Shown here piece by piece: positions 25,589 to 33,179 of a DNA stretch of 39,523 bases. A program made the position numbers and the translations under genes. The notes below the pieces were generated by a model. It had not been told where the DNA came from. It saw only the letters and a list, made by a program, of their open reading frames with translations, and searched no databases. Each line of letters starts with the position of its first letter. Positions within the stretch are counted from its first letter, which is position 1. The stretch comes from Bacteroidales bacterium (GTDB lineage Bacteria > Bacteroidota > Bacteroidia > Bacteroidales > UBA4417), in NCBI GenBank assembly GCA_030654075.1, contig JAURYB010000128.1:1-39523 (forward strand), in the 5' to 3' direction.

Positions 25589-25759
25589 GAACCATTTTTC
25601 TATTTTTCTATTTTCCTATTATGCTATTTTGCTATTTTCCCTTCTGGAAAACGCTGACAGGTCTTTCAGACGCTGTCAGGTTTTCAGTTTCTTTTACTTT
25701 TTACCATTTTCTATTTTTCTATTTCCCCCCACTTTCTCAATCCAAACTCTCGCTTCCCG
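25589..25759. repeat. CTATTTTTC low-complexity modules with a REP-like hairpin
   Basis: T-rich CTATTTTTC modules flank a hairpin at 25654-25679, with arms CTGACAG and CTGTCAG and inner GTCT/AGAC pairing with one bulge. No gene. It lies between metB and hom in their probable common transcript. Confidence 0.75.
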
Positions 25760-26905
25760 TTAAACTTTCCCAAAAGCCTGATCCAAATCACTGATCAGAT
25801 CTTCAGCTGCTTCGATGCCAACTGAAAGTCTTATTAATGAATCATTTATACCTGAGACCAGGCGTTTCTCACGAGGTACTGACTTATGAGTCATTTGCGA
25901 TGGATGACAGAGCAGGCTTTTTACACCACCTAGGCTTTCGGCCAGTTTGAAATACTTAGTTGAAGTTACAAAAGCGAGAGCGGCTTCTTCGGTATCATTT
26001 TTCAGCGAGAAAGAAATCATTCCGCCAAACAAACCATTCTGCTGAACTTTAGCAATTTCATGATTTTTATGTGATTTCAACCCAGGGTAGTTTACATGAT
26101 CAACATCAGGATGTGAAGCCAGGAAATCAGCAATTTTAACCGCACTTTCACATTGGCGTTCAACCCGTATTGCAACAGTTTCTATTCCACGGATTACCAG
26201 GAAACAATCCTGTGGACCAAGTATTCCACCCGAAGAATTCTGAATAAATTTAAGCTCTTCGGCCAACTTCTCATCTTTTACAACAACCAACCCTGCAAGA
26301 AGATCCGAATGTCCACCTAAATATTTTGTACCGCTGTGCATCACATAATCAGCGCCCAATTCGAGAGGATTCTGAGCAATTGGTGTGGCAAAAGTATTAT
26401 CGATAACTACCAAAGCTCCTGCATTATGCGCCAGGTCTGATATGGTTTTGATGTCTGAAATTTTAAGTGTTGGATTTGTAGGCGATTCGAGCCACACCAG
26501 TCTTGTGTTTTTATTCAGGTAAGCTGAAACATTTAAGGCATCAGTTGTATCAACGTAATGAATTACGATACCGAATTTCTGGTAAATATGTGTAAAAAGC
26601 CTGTAAGCGCCACCATAAATATCATCGACAGCTATAATTTCGTCTCCCGATTTCAGGGTTTTGAGAATGGCATCAATAGCAGCAAGCCCTGTGGCAAACG
26701 CAAAACCGTGAGTGCCACCTTCGAGTTCAGCGATAATTTTCTCCAACGCAGCACGTGTGGGATTGTTGGTACGGGCATAATCGTAGCCTTTGTTAACGCC
26801 TGGGGCTTCCTGAACATATGTTGCAGTCTGGTAAATCGGAACCGAAATAGAACCGGTTAATTCGTCAACAGGAATGGAATGGATAATCCGGGTTGATTTG
26901 TTCAT
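25760..26905 (-). CDS. metB: Cystathionine gamma-synthase-type PLP enzyme (MetB-like)
   Basis: Cys/Met-metabolism PLP family (fold type I), cytoplasmic. The sequence fits cystathionine gamma-synthase, beta-lyase or gamma-lyase. The SAM-I riboswitch in the leader and hom downstream favour a biosynthetic role, joining an O-acyl-homoserine with cysteine. The 381-aa product has SVPIYQTATYVQ, YDYARTNNPTR (PLP phosphate contact), VIDNTFATP with the ring-binding Asp169, the PLP Lys194 in MHSGTKYLGGHSD, and the C-terminal RLSVGIEAAEDLI. ATG 26905 is the first start after the riboswitch terminator. Activity on sulfide instead of cysteine cannot be excluded. Confidence 0.92.
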   Translation of the reverse strand: MNKSTRIIHSIPVDELTGSISVPIYQTATYVQEAPGVNKGYDYARTNNPTRAALEKIIAELEGGTHGFAFATGLAAIDAILKTLKSGDEIIAVDDIYGGAYRLFTHIYQKFGIVIHYVDTTDALNVSAYLNKNTRLVWLESPTNPTLKISDIKTISDLAHNAGALVVIDNTFATPIAQNPLELGADYVMHSGTKYLGGHSDLLAGLVVVKDEKLAEELKFIQNSSGGILGPQDCFLVIRGIETVAIRVERQCESAVKIADFLASHPDVDHVNYPGLKSHKNHEIAKVQQNGLFGGMISFSLKNDTEEAALAFVTSTKYFKLAESLGGVKSLLCHPSQMTHKSVPREKRLVSGINDSLIRLSVGIEAAEDLISDLDQAFGKV

Positions 26906-26972
26906 GATATGTGATTTTGTTGATTAAACAATTTGATGATCACTTACCTGAAAGAGCTACCGGAAAGAGCAT

Positions 26973-27001
26973 AAAAAAACTCTCCCGATAAGTCAGAAGA
27001 G
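26973..27001 (-). terminator. Riboswitch-controlled terminator (expression platform)
   Basis: On the minus strand, 27001-26980 forms a 9-bp stem with two G-U wobbles and a 4-nt loop, followed by seven T (26979-26973). The region 26992-26987 reads CTTATC, a copy of the aptamer's 5' P1 strand. It can pair with the aptamer's 3' P1 strand GATAAG as an antiterminator. SAM binding should therefore free the terminator and stop transcription. Confidence 0.88.
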
Positions 27002-27045
27002 CTTTGAAGATATAGCGGATACGATATCGCAAAACTAATTCCAAT

Positions 27046-27150
27046 CTTATCTTTCCGCCATAAGCGGTTGGATGTGGCACCTTGTCCGGATAATATTGGA
27101 CAGGTTGTCAAGGCTTCAAAGGTCCATTTCCCTCAGCCTTTCTTGATAAG
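27046..27150 (-). promoter_or_regulatory. SAM-I (S-box) riboswitch aptamer
   Basis: About 105 nt on the minus strand match the SAM-I layout. P1 is CTTATC (27150-27145) with GATAAG (27051-27046). P2 is AAGGC/GCCTT with the kink-turn GAGGGA and the TTGAAGCCTTGACAACC core. P3 is CCTGTCC/GGACAAGG, then GTGCCACATCC, and P4 is CCGC/GCGG followed by AAAGATAAG. It is a transcription attenuator ahead of the metB-like gene and probably hom: high SAM lowers expression. Confidence 0.96.
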
Positions 27151-27172
27151 TGATTGTAATAAAGAACTTCTG

Positions 27173-27199
27173 CAAAAGTAAAGAGATTTTTAATACAAA
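27173..27199 (-). promoter_or_regulatory. Promoter of the SAM-riboswitch transcript (-7 TACTTTTG)
   Basis: TACTTTTG at 27180-27173 on the minus strand lies 22 bases before the aptamer. A TTTG at 27199-27196 could be the -33 element, but the 15-base spacing is shorter than usual. Confidence 0.65.
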
Positions 27200-27293
27200 C
27201 AGGAAAACGAACAAATTTTGAGTTTTTCTAAAATAAATTCAGAAAGTGTCCGGGAGAAGCAGACCTTTCCTTGTAAATCATGAGAAAAAATCT

Positions 27294-27406
27294 ATGCCAC
27301 AGATTTCGCAGATTTCACAGAATAAATTATTTCATTTTGAGTTCGTTTCAAGTATTAAAATACCGGGAGTGGTTAGCTATATGATGAATCTGTGAAATCT
27401 GTGGCA
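27294..27406. repeat. Palindromic element copy 3 (inner arms only clear)
   Basis: Left arm TGCCACAGATTTCGCAGATTTCACAGA-like (27295-27321) and right arm TCTGTGAAATCTGTGGCA (27389-27406). The left arm carries one extra 9-bp GCAGATTTC unit. The outer GTAACTAATCAGT ends are missing on the left and only faintly recognisable near 27433-27447. It lies in the 619-bp gap between the riboswitch promoter and msrA, which otherwise shows no gene. Confidence 0.7.
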
Positions 27407-27524
27407 AAAATGAATAATCTGGCTGAGTGATTATGAGTAACTGTAGTGAAGCTATGAAATCGTTTATCAGACGTCGAACTTATAGACAGTCTTTTTGTTT
27501 AATACAAACTAAAATTCTTTAAAC

Positions 27525-28160
27525 ATGCAACGATTAACTTTAGTCTTCTTAGCTTTACTTTTAGTAACGGGATGCAAAAGCAACACGATAAAAACAGATA
27601 AACAGATGGATATAAACACAAGTGGAATAAAAACAGATACAGCAACTTTAGCGGCAGGGTGTTTCTGGTGTGTAGAGGCTATTTTCCAGGATTTAAAAGG
27701 AGTGCTTTCGGTAACTTCAGGATATACCGGTGGCAAAATCAAAAATCCAAGTTACCGCGAGGTTTGTGCTGGAATTACAGGCCATGCCGAAGCCTGCCAG
27801 ATAATTTACGATCCGAAAGTGATTACCTACGATGAATTGCTCGAAGCTTTCTGGGCCAGCCACGATCCCACCACACTTAACCGCCAGGGGGCTGACCAGG
27901 GAACGCAATATCGATCAGCTATTTTTTATCATAACGACAAGCAGAAACAACTTGCCGAAGTATATAAATCCAAACTGAATTCGGAAAAGGCATTTGATAA
28001 GCCAGTTGTTACGGAAATCAGTGCAGCCGGGGCTTTTTACAAAGCTGAAGATTATCACCAGAACTATTATAACGAAAACGGGAATGCACCTTATTGCACT
28101 TTTGTGATTGTGCCTAAACTCGAAAAGTTCAGGAAAGTGTTCAAGGATAAGCTAAAATAA
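27525..28160 (+). CDS. msrA: Peptide-methionine (S)-S-oxide reductase, lipoprotein form
   Basis: Reduces methionine S-sulfoxide in oxidised proteins. The 211-aa product starts with a lipoprotein signal peptide (lipobox VTGC, Cys17), so this MsrA should work at the envelope, unlike the cytoplasmic form. The catalytic motif GCFWCVEAIF gives nucleophile Cys46 (Cys49 also present). SGYTGG, the GHAEACQIIYDP segment, SHDPTTLNRQGADQGTQYRSAIFYH and AEDYHQNYY are all typical. The segment at residues 18-40 is a flexible linker. No msrB domain is fused and none adjoins. No TAnnTTTG box is visible. The electron donor across the membrane is unknown. Confidence 0.96.
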   Translation: MQRLTLVFLALLLVTGCKSNTIKTDKQMDINTSGIKTDTATLAAGCFWCVEAIFQDLKGVLSVTSGYTGGKIKNPSYREVCAGITGHAEACQIIYDPKVITYDELLEAFWASHDPTTLNRQGADQGTQYRSAIFYHNDKQKQLAEVYKSKLNSEKAFDKPVVTEISAAGAFYKAEDYHQNYYNENGNAPYCTFVIVPKLEKFRKVFKDKLK

Positions 28161-28323
28161 GCTTTTTAGCATACTCTTCTGAATTTGAATAAAGAAAGTT
28201 TCTCATTCTAAGAAAAAATATCATTGTTATTATTCTTAATGACAGATACATTTTATCTTTACAAACAAATCAAGAAAAGATGAACCAGGTGTATTCTAAA
28301 ACCATGCATTTATTTAAAATACT

Positions 28324-28497
28324 GTAACTAACCAGTTTATTTAAAACTCTGACAAGCAATATATGCCACAGATTTCACAGACAAATATTCTTTACCAAGC
28401 AAAAACCTCATTAAAAAAAATTGCTGACAGCAGCATTAATCTGCGTAATCTAAATAATCTGTGGCAAAAATACTTTTACAGGAAAGTGATTAGTTAT
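28324..28497. mobile_element. Palindromic element copy 4, fused to the start of a lipoprotein gene
   Basis: The left end GTAACTAACCAGTTT (28324-28338) and right end AGTGATTAGTTAT (28485-28497) are diverged versions of the 13-bp inverted repeats seen at 15442-15625. The inner arms carry ATATGCCACAGATTTCACAGA on the left and TCTGCGTAATC...ATCTGTGGC on the right. It is 174 bp long. The right terminus contains the GTG that is the only plausible start of the broken lipoprotein gene. Confidence 0.7.
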
Positions 28498-28950
28498 AAA
28501 ATATTTATTCTACTGTTATTTATTCTTACCTCCTGCAATGAAACGGGAATTCCCGATGATCTCCAAGGTACATATAACGGCTAAGAGAAGGTAATTATCA
28601 GGTACGACAGGGGCGGACAATATATTTATATGGATGATTATGTAATGGTAAGCCTGATGATTGACAAATCAGGCGAAGTGATAGGAATGGTAGGAGACGC
28701 GATGTTCGAAAGTTGCAGTGTTAAACAAAATCGTGGCTGGATTGCCCGGCAACTTGGTATCAAAACTGATTTCCTGATTCAGGGTACGCTTAAAGGGAAT
28801 ATCTTTGAAAAAGATACCATTCTAAACAAAAGCATCAGTATTCCTTTCAATATTGAAAATGGCGAATTGAAAGGGAGCTTGATTCTGACAATAAAAGGAG
28901 ATAGTTATCCGGTTATCAGTATTTTAAAGCTTCAAAAAAGCAAGAAATAA
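28486..28950 (+). pseudogene. Small lipoprotein gene interrupted by an in-frame TAA
   Basis: Family not recognised. From GTG 28486 the frame reads ISYKIFILLLFILTSCNETG, a lipoprotein signal peptide with lipobox LTSC, through DDLQGTYNG, then TAA at 28582-28584. It continues in the same frame without further stops (EKVIIRYDRGGQYIYMDDYVMVS...) to 28950. Fifteen sense codons lie between the stop and the next ATG (28630), so one gene of about 154 codons has been split by a single nonsense codon. The start codon lies inside the right end of the palindromic element, and no normal ATG exists. This is either a real pseudogene or a base error in the sequence. The esterase gene follows by 31 bp. Confidence 0.7.
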
Positions 28951-28981
28951 ATTCAATTTCTAAGTTAAGCGATTCAAAACC

Positions 28982-29893
28982 ATGCAAAAAATATCTCTTT
29001 TCATTTTGATTTTAATCCTATCCGGATGCAGGAGCAATCAGAACAACTCAGAATCTAAATTGGATACCCCTGAATTCTGGGCAAGCAGGTATTCGGAAGC
29101 GACTGATATCAAATACGGGGATACTGAACAACAAAAACTTGATATTTATAGCCAGGGCGAATGGATTGGAGAACCAAACTACTGGAAATCAGACAGTATT
29201 TCTCATAATACATTGATATACATTCACGGCGGAGGATGGCTTGGCGGATCAAAAGATCAGATTACTCCTTTTATAATTTCGTACTTACAAAGAGGGTGGA
29301 ATGTTGTAAATATAGACTATCGGACCGGAGAAGGCACTGCGCCACAAGCTGTGGATGACTGCATGGAAGCTATTCAATGGATAGCCAGGAATGCCAAAAA
29401 CTTTAATATTGATCCTGAGAACGTGGTAATTTCCGGTGAATCCGCTGGAGGACATCTCGCACTTATTACCGGACTGTTAAACAGCATACCGGGAAGCCAC
29501 AAATATTATTCAGGTGATAGCCTGAAAATCAAAGCTATTGTCAATTGGTATGGGATTACTGATATTGCCGGCGTCGACAATTTCTACAAAAAGCAAAACC
29601 AGGAGTCGGATTATGCCAGCATCTGGGTGGGCAATCCGAAGCGGATGGACTCTATTTCGAATGCTTTTTCACCTGTTAAAAGGATCACGTCTTCAGCTCC
29701 ACCTATTATCACAGTTCATGGCAAAAAAGATTCGGTAGTCCCTTACGAACAGGCTGTTACACTACATGAGTTACTTGAAAAGGCGGGTATCAGAAACGAA
29801 CTCGTTTCTATTGATGATGGTAAACACCTTGGCTTTACGGACAAAGAATATCAGTATATCTATACCCGGATTTTTGAATTCCTGGATCAATAA
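28982..29893 (+). CDS. Alpha/beta-hydrolase lipoprotein (HSL-like esterase)
   Basis: Probable periplasmic or outer-membrane esterase; substrate unknown. The 303-aa product has a lipoprotein signal (MQKISLFILILILSGC, Cys16). The catalytic core is complete: oxyanion hole IHGGGW (81-86), nucleophile elbow GESAGG with Ser154, and candidate Asp250 in GKKDSVVP and His282 in DGKHLGF. HGGG plus GxSAGG is the hormone-sensitive-lipase-type pattern of BD-FAE and carboxylesterase relatives. Start ATG 28982, 31 bp after the broken lipoprotein gene, so the two were probably co-transcribed. A polysaccharide acetyl- or feruloyl-esterase role is possible but not shown. Confidence 0.9.
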   Translation: MQKISLFILILILSGCRSNQNNSESKLDTPEFWASRYSEATDIKYGDTEQQKLDIYSQGEWIGEPNYWKSDSISHNTLIYIHGGGWLGGSKDQITPFIISYLQRGWNVVNIDYRTGEGTAPQAVDDCMEAIQWIARNAKNFNIDPENVVISGESAGGHLALITGLLNSIPGSHKYYSGDSLKIKAIVNWYGITDIAGVDNFYKKQNQESDYASIWVGNPKRMDSISNAFSPVKRITSSAPPIITVHGKKDSVVPYEQAVTLHELLEKAGIRNELVSIDDGKHLGFTDKEYQYIYTRIFEFLDQ

Positions 29894-29921
29894 AAGTGAT
29901 CAGTAACCTATTCTGACTGGT

Positions 29922-30293
29922 CTATAACTCAAAAACCGTCTTCTTCCCTCCTGCTTTATAGAGCAGAACATGCGCATCTTCAATGGTAACCAGGCAGCCA
30001 TAACGCACACTTTCAAGGTATGGTTTAATGACTTCGAAGAAAGCCTCAATCTTTGAACTTTCGTCAATTATTTCGACCACTACCGGAAGTTTGTCATTGG
30101 TTTCCCAAAACTTTGATGAGTGTATAACACTGCTGCTGCCGTATCCCATTACACCTTTATGAACTGTAGCACCTGCCATCCCGTTCCGCCTGGCGGCGAA
30201 AACAAGCATTTCGTACATAGGTGTGTGCTTCAGTTTGTCGGTTGAACTGGTATAAATCCTCAGAATCCTGACATCGTCATTGGTATTCATCAC
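29922..30293 (-). CDS. DUF190 family protein
   Basis: Small cytoplasmic protein of the DUF190 family, which resembles PII-type alpha/beta folds. The molecular role is not established. The 123-aa product has RIYTSSTDKLKHTPMYEMLV, GMAGATVHKGVMGYGSSS and LPVVVEIIDESSKIEAF, the usual family order. It overlaps the crcB stop by 4 bp (ATGA arrangement), so translation is coupled. The CrcB-DUF190 pairing recurs in many bacteria and suggests an accessory or sensing role in fluoride handling (inference). Confidence 0.9.
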   Translation of the reverse strand: MMNTNDDVRILRIYTSSTDKLKHTPMYEMLVFAARRNGMAGATVHKGVMGYGSSSVIHSSKFWETNDKLPVVVEIIDESSKIEAFFEVIKPYLESVRYGCLVTIEDAHVLLYKAGGKKTVFEL

Positions 30294-30670
30294 AATAAGA
30301 TTTTAATAAGCATGATACCCGCAAATGTGGCTAACAATCCTATAAAAATACTGCTGCCGGTATATAAAAAGAAGTTGAACAATTCATTGTCGCGAAGCAT
30401 AGCCATATTTTCGGCTGCGAATGCTGAGAAAGTTGTAAATCCGCCGCAAAATCCTACCGTTAATATCAATCGCCACTCCGTACTCATAAAATTTCCTTTT
30501 TCTGAAATCCCGTAAATAAGTCCTATCAGAAAGCAACCAACTACATTCACAACAAAGGTTCCATATGGAAAAGAAGATGGGAAATACGCCGCAAAATACC
30601 GCGAAGTCATGAACCGGGCAACAGTTCCCAGAAAACCACCTGTACCAACCAATAGTATTAATCTGATCAT
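30290..30670 (-). CDS. crcB: Fluoride channel CrcB/Fluc
   Basis: Inner-membrane dual-topology fluoride channel that relieves fluoride toxicity. The 126-aa product has four hydrophobic helices, GTGGFLGTVARFMTSRYF at the start, the NVVGCFLIG segment with the conserved Asn, and GFCGGFTTFSAFAAEN, the helix-3 break and Thr/Ser track. It is a single-gene homodimeric form. ATG 30670. It heads an operon with the DUF190 gene. No fluoride riboswitch consensus was found in the leader; a -7 box lies at 30727-30734. Confidence 0.95.
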   Translation of the reverse strand: MIRLILLVGTGGFLGTVARFMTSRYFAAYFPSSFPYGTFVVNVVGCFLIGLIYGISEKGNFMSTEWRLILTVGFCGGFTTFSAFAAENMAMLRDNELFNFFLYTGSSIFIGLLATFAGIMLIKILL

Positions 30671-30726
30671 TTTAAGGTTTTTGGGGTTAGGATTTAGGGG
30701 TTAGTGGGAAATCTGGATTTAATATC

Positions 30727-30734
30727 CAAAATTA
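30727..30734 (-). promoter_or_regulatory. -7 promoter box for crcB-DUF190 (TAATTTTG)
   Basis: TAnnTTTG match on the minus strand, 56 bases before ATG 30670. Between box and gene lies a CCTAACCCC-like stretch (30681-30704) that resembles 35849-35877. Confidence 0.5.
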
Positions 30735-31079
30735 AGCCTTTTTATTGGAAATTTGTCCGAATGATAAGAATCTAATATTTTGATACAAACAGAAAATACA
30801 AACTTGCGAATTGTGCTGATCAGCGAGCGTATACTCAACCAGCAGTTTACAATTCACACATCCTTTATTTCTGCTCTTTGCCCTAATCTGAATTTCGAGT
30901 ACTGAAATTGATAATTTTTACAATATACTATTTTCTTATTGATCCCCGACCTGAAGGTCGGGGCAATGGATTCCATCTTTATACTGATCGAGTCGAAGGG
31001 CACTATTTCCAGTTAACAATTTCCCATTTTAACTCCGAGCGATGAGGGCCGAATATTTGTAATCGCCTGTCGAAAGAAA
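30735..31079. repeat. Intergenic region with a perfect 20-bp palindrome
   Basis: No gene is supported. At 30944-30963 the sequence CCCCGACCTGAAGGTCGGGG is a perfect palindrome (hairpin of 8-9 bp). After it come fragments resembling the other dispersed modules (GTCGAAGGGCACTATTTCC near 30976-30994 and CGAGCGATGAGGGCCGAA near 31037-31054). It could act as a weak terminator for the PLP-enzyme gene ending at 31080, although it has no T-run. Confidence 0.7.
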
Positions 31080-32276
31080 CTAATTTTCCATAATTTCCAG
31101 GCATTTCTCAATCTCTTTCCATGTACGTTCAATATCGTGGTCGAGACCTACACTAAAGCGAACCAAACCGGCAGAAAGGCCCATATCGTGCTGTATTTCT
31201 TCAGGAACTTCGCTGGAAGTACTTTTTCCTGAATTGCTGAACAATGTTTTAAAATAGCCTAAACTAACCGCAAGGTATCCAACATCATGCATTTCCATCA
31301 ATTCCATAAACCTGGAGGCTTTTTCGCTGGTAAGCATATCAATGGAAAGCATTCCGCCAAATCCAAAATCAGGATTCATCAGGCGTTTTAATGTCTCATA
31401 ACCTTTATGTTCCGGCAAACCAGGATAAGTTATTCTCAAACCAGCTTCTTTCATTTTAATAGCCAGGTACATGGCATTTTTACTATGCTGCTGCATGCGG
31501 ATATGAAGTGTATGCAGGTTTTTCAATATACTTGACGAGCGTAACGGATCCAGGGCCGGACCTAATAACATGGCAGTTCCATTATTTACATCAATCAGTG
31601 AGCCTATAAACTCGTGCGAACCGCAGATGGCACCGGCAACGCAATCATTTTTACCATTAATAAATTTTGTCATGGAATAAACCACAATATGAGCTCCCAA
31701 AGCTGCCGGTTGCAGGATCATCGGGGTAAAAGTATTGTCAACAATCAGCTTGACACTGTGTTTGTTGGCAATTTCAGCCAAGGCCGGAATATCAGCAATC
31801 TGAAGCATTGGATTGGTCATCGACTCCGTGTAGATGATCTTTGTTTCAGGAGTGATTGAATTACGAACTGCTTCCAGATCAGTAATATTCACAAAAGTTG
31901 TCTTAATATTAAATTTAGGTAAGTAGTTCTGGAGAAAAGCGAAAGTTCCGCCATAGGAGGAGACGCTTGCGACAATATGGTCGCCGGCGCTGCATATTTG
32001 TAAAATAGTTGAAGTAATAGCTGCCATTCCTGACGCGGTCACCCAGCCTTCTTCGGTGCCTTCCATCGCGGCTAAAACATCCGCCAGGTATTTATTGCTC
32101 GGATTCCAATGCCTTGAGTACAGGAAACAACCTTCAGCTTCGCCATGAAAAGTATCAGACATAGTTTTAGCTTGTAAAAACGTGTAAGTAGCTGAATCGG
32201 TGATCGATGGATTTACATCGCCAAATTCACCAAACTGTTTCATTTCGAAAATTGCGCGTGACGGATCGTGTTTCAT
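31080..32276 (-). CDS. Methionine gamma-lyase-like PLP enzyme
   Basis: Cys/Met-metabolism PLP family member, related to methionine gamma-lyase (degrading methionine to methanethiol, ammonia and 2-oxobutyrate). The 398-aa product has YSRHWNPSN (PLP phosphate contact), ASGMAAITSTIL, VDNTFTPMI with Asp180, PLP Lys204 in SMTKFINGKND and a final RFSVGLDHDIERTWKEIE. The segment SSYGGTFAFL (106-115) matches the bacterial MGL YGCTFAFL segment, but the MGL cysteine is Gly110. The SGTKxxxGHSD of MetB is absent. ATG 32276. It is divergent from an Lrp/AsnC regulator, which suggests amino-acid-responsive control. The substrate is uncertain. Confidence 0.87.
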   Translation of the reverse strand: MKHDPSRAIFEMKQFGEFGDVNPSITDSATYTFLQAKTMSDTFHGEAEGCFLYSRHWNPSNKYLADVLAAMEGTEEGWVTASGMAAITSTILQICSAGDHIVASVSSYGGTFAFLQNYLPKFNIKTTFVNITDLEAVRNSITPETKIIYTESMTNPMLQIADIPALAEIANKHSVKLIVDNTFTPMILQPAALGAHIVVYSMTKFINGKNDCVAGAICGSHEFIGSLIDVNNGTAMLLGPALDPLRSSSILKNLHTLHIRMQQHSKNAMYLAIKMKEAGLRITYPGLPEHKGYETLKRLMNPDFGFGGMLSIDMLTSEKASRFMELMEMHDVGYLAVSLGYFKTLFSNSGKSTSSEVPEEIQHDMGLSAGLVRFSVGLDHDIERTWKEIEKCLEIMEN

Positions 32277-32336
32277 AGGACTATTTTTATGTGAAGTTAC
32301 TGAAAAATTAATACTTAGATTTTGTTTTTGTTAATT

Positions 32337-32367
32337 GGACATATTTTGATTTTATGCAAAAATGTCC
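32337..32367. promoter_or_regulatory. Inverted repeat in the lyase/lrp intergenic region (operator candidate)
   Basis: GGACATATTTTG (32337-32348) faces CAAAAATGTCC (32357-32367) across 8 bases, differing by one inserted base. It lies in the 300-bp divergent spacer. On the minus strand it overlaps a CATTTTTG sequence that is one base off a -7 box for the lyase. Binding by the neighbouring Lrp-type protein is an inference. Confidence 0.45.
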
Positions 32368-32491
32368 GGTTCCTTGTTCCGGGTGCCATTAAACAAGCAC
32401 TTTTAAGATGATTTCGGGTTCCGTAAACCGGAATTTATTTTAACAATGCAAAACTATCAGATATTTGACAATCTGGCAATATATATGACAT

Positions 32492-32526
32492 TTTGAATCT
32501 GTATATCCAATAATATTTTAATTTTG
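32492..32526 (+). promoter_or_regulatory. Promoter of the Lrp/AsnC gene (-33 TTTG, -7 TAATTTTG)
   Basis: TTTG at 32492-32495 and TAATTTTG at 32519-32526 are 23 bases apart, inside the accepted 17-23 range. The box ends 50 bases before ATG 32577. Confidence 0.65.
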
Positions 32527-32576
32527 AAATATATTAAACCTATATGCTTTCATATTTAATTAATACATAACAAACC

Positions 32577-33047
32577 ATGCAGATAAACTTTCATCTTGAT
32601 GCCCTCGACCGCAGAATAGTAGAACAATTAATGAAGGACGCACGCATGTCGTATGTTGAAGTAGCCCGGCATTGCAAAGTAACTCATACAGCCATTCATC
32701 AGCGTATCCGAAAAATGAAGGAGGCAGGAATAATCTCAGGGTCGCAGCTGGTTTTTAATCATAAGAGTATGGGCTACTTAACCTGTGCCTTTATCGGCAT
32801 TCAGGTGAATCTCTCTTCAACCAGTACGCATAATGAAGTTTTCAATAAAATCAGAGAAATTCCTGAAATTGTTGAATGTCATCATATTTCCGGAAAATAT
32901 TCGTTGCTGATCAAAATCATCACCCGGAACAATGAGCATCTGAAACAAGTGATTGTAGAACAGATACAAGCTATTCCCGAAATTTCATTTACCGAAACCT
33001 TTATTTCGTTACAGGAAGGATTTTCGCGGCAATTGCCGATTGGTTGA
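32577..33047 (+). CDS. Lrp/AsnC family transcriptional regulator
   Basis: DNA-binding regulator that responds to amino acids, usually as an octamer or dimer assembly. The 156-aa product has the N-terminal winged helix-turn-helix (LDALDRRIVEQLMKDARMS, then VARHCKVTHTAIHQRIRKMKEAGII) and the C-terminal RAM/AsnC effector domain (EIPEIVECHHISGKYSLLIKI). The length is standard. It is divergent from the methionine gamma-lyase-like gene with an inverted repeat between them, so control of that gene and of itself is likely (inference). Start ATG 32577 with a full promoter upstream. Confidence 0.95.
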   Translation: MQINFHLDALDRRIVEQLMKDARMSYVEVARHCKVTHTAIHQRIRKMKEAGIISGSQLVFNHKSMGYLTCAFIGIQVNLSSTSTHNEVFNKIREIPEIVECHHISGKYSLLIKIITRNNEHLKQVIVEQIQAIPEISFTETFISLQEGFSRQLPIG

Positions 33048-33141
33048 GTATTTTATGAAAACATATCGGGAAGAATCCACAAAACACAATTAACTCATTA
33101 TCAGAAATTTAATATTATCCAACCCGAATTAATTATTTTAT

Positions 33142-33149
33142 TACTTTTG
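33142..33149 (+). promoter_or_regulatory. -7 promoter box for the 33180 lipoprotein gene (TACTTTTG)
   Basis: TAnnTTTG match 30 bases before ATG 33180. It rules out the upstream in-frame TTG at 33147, which lies in the box. Confidence 0.65.
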
Positions 33150-33179
33150 CCGAAAATTAATAACCCAACTATTTTAGTA

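Noticed and set aside
28363..28485. Lipoprotein start at ATG 28363 (MPQISQTN...)
   Set aside because: This ATG and the following 41 codons translate the palindromic element itself and would bury the signal peptide; GTG 28486 is preferred.
30290..30790. Fluoride riboswitch ahead of crcB
   Set aside because: No match to the fluoride aptamer core was found in the leader.
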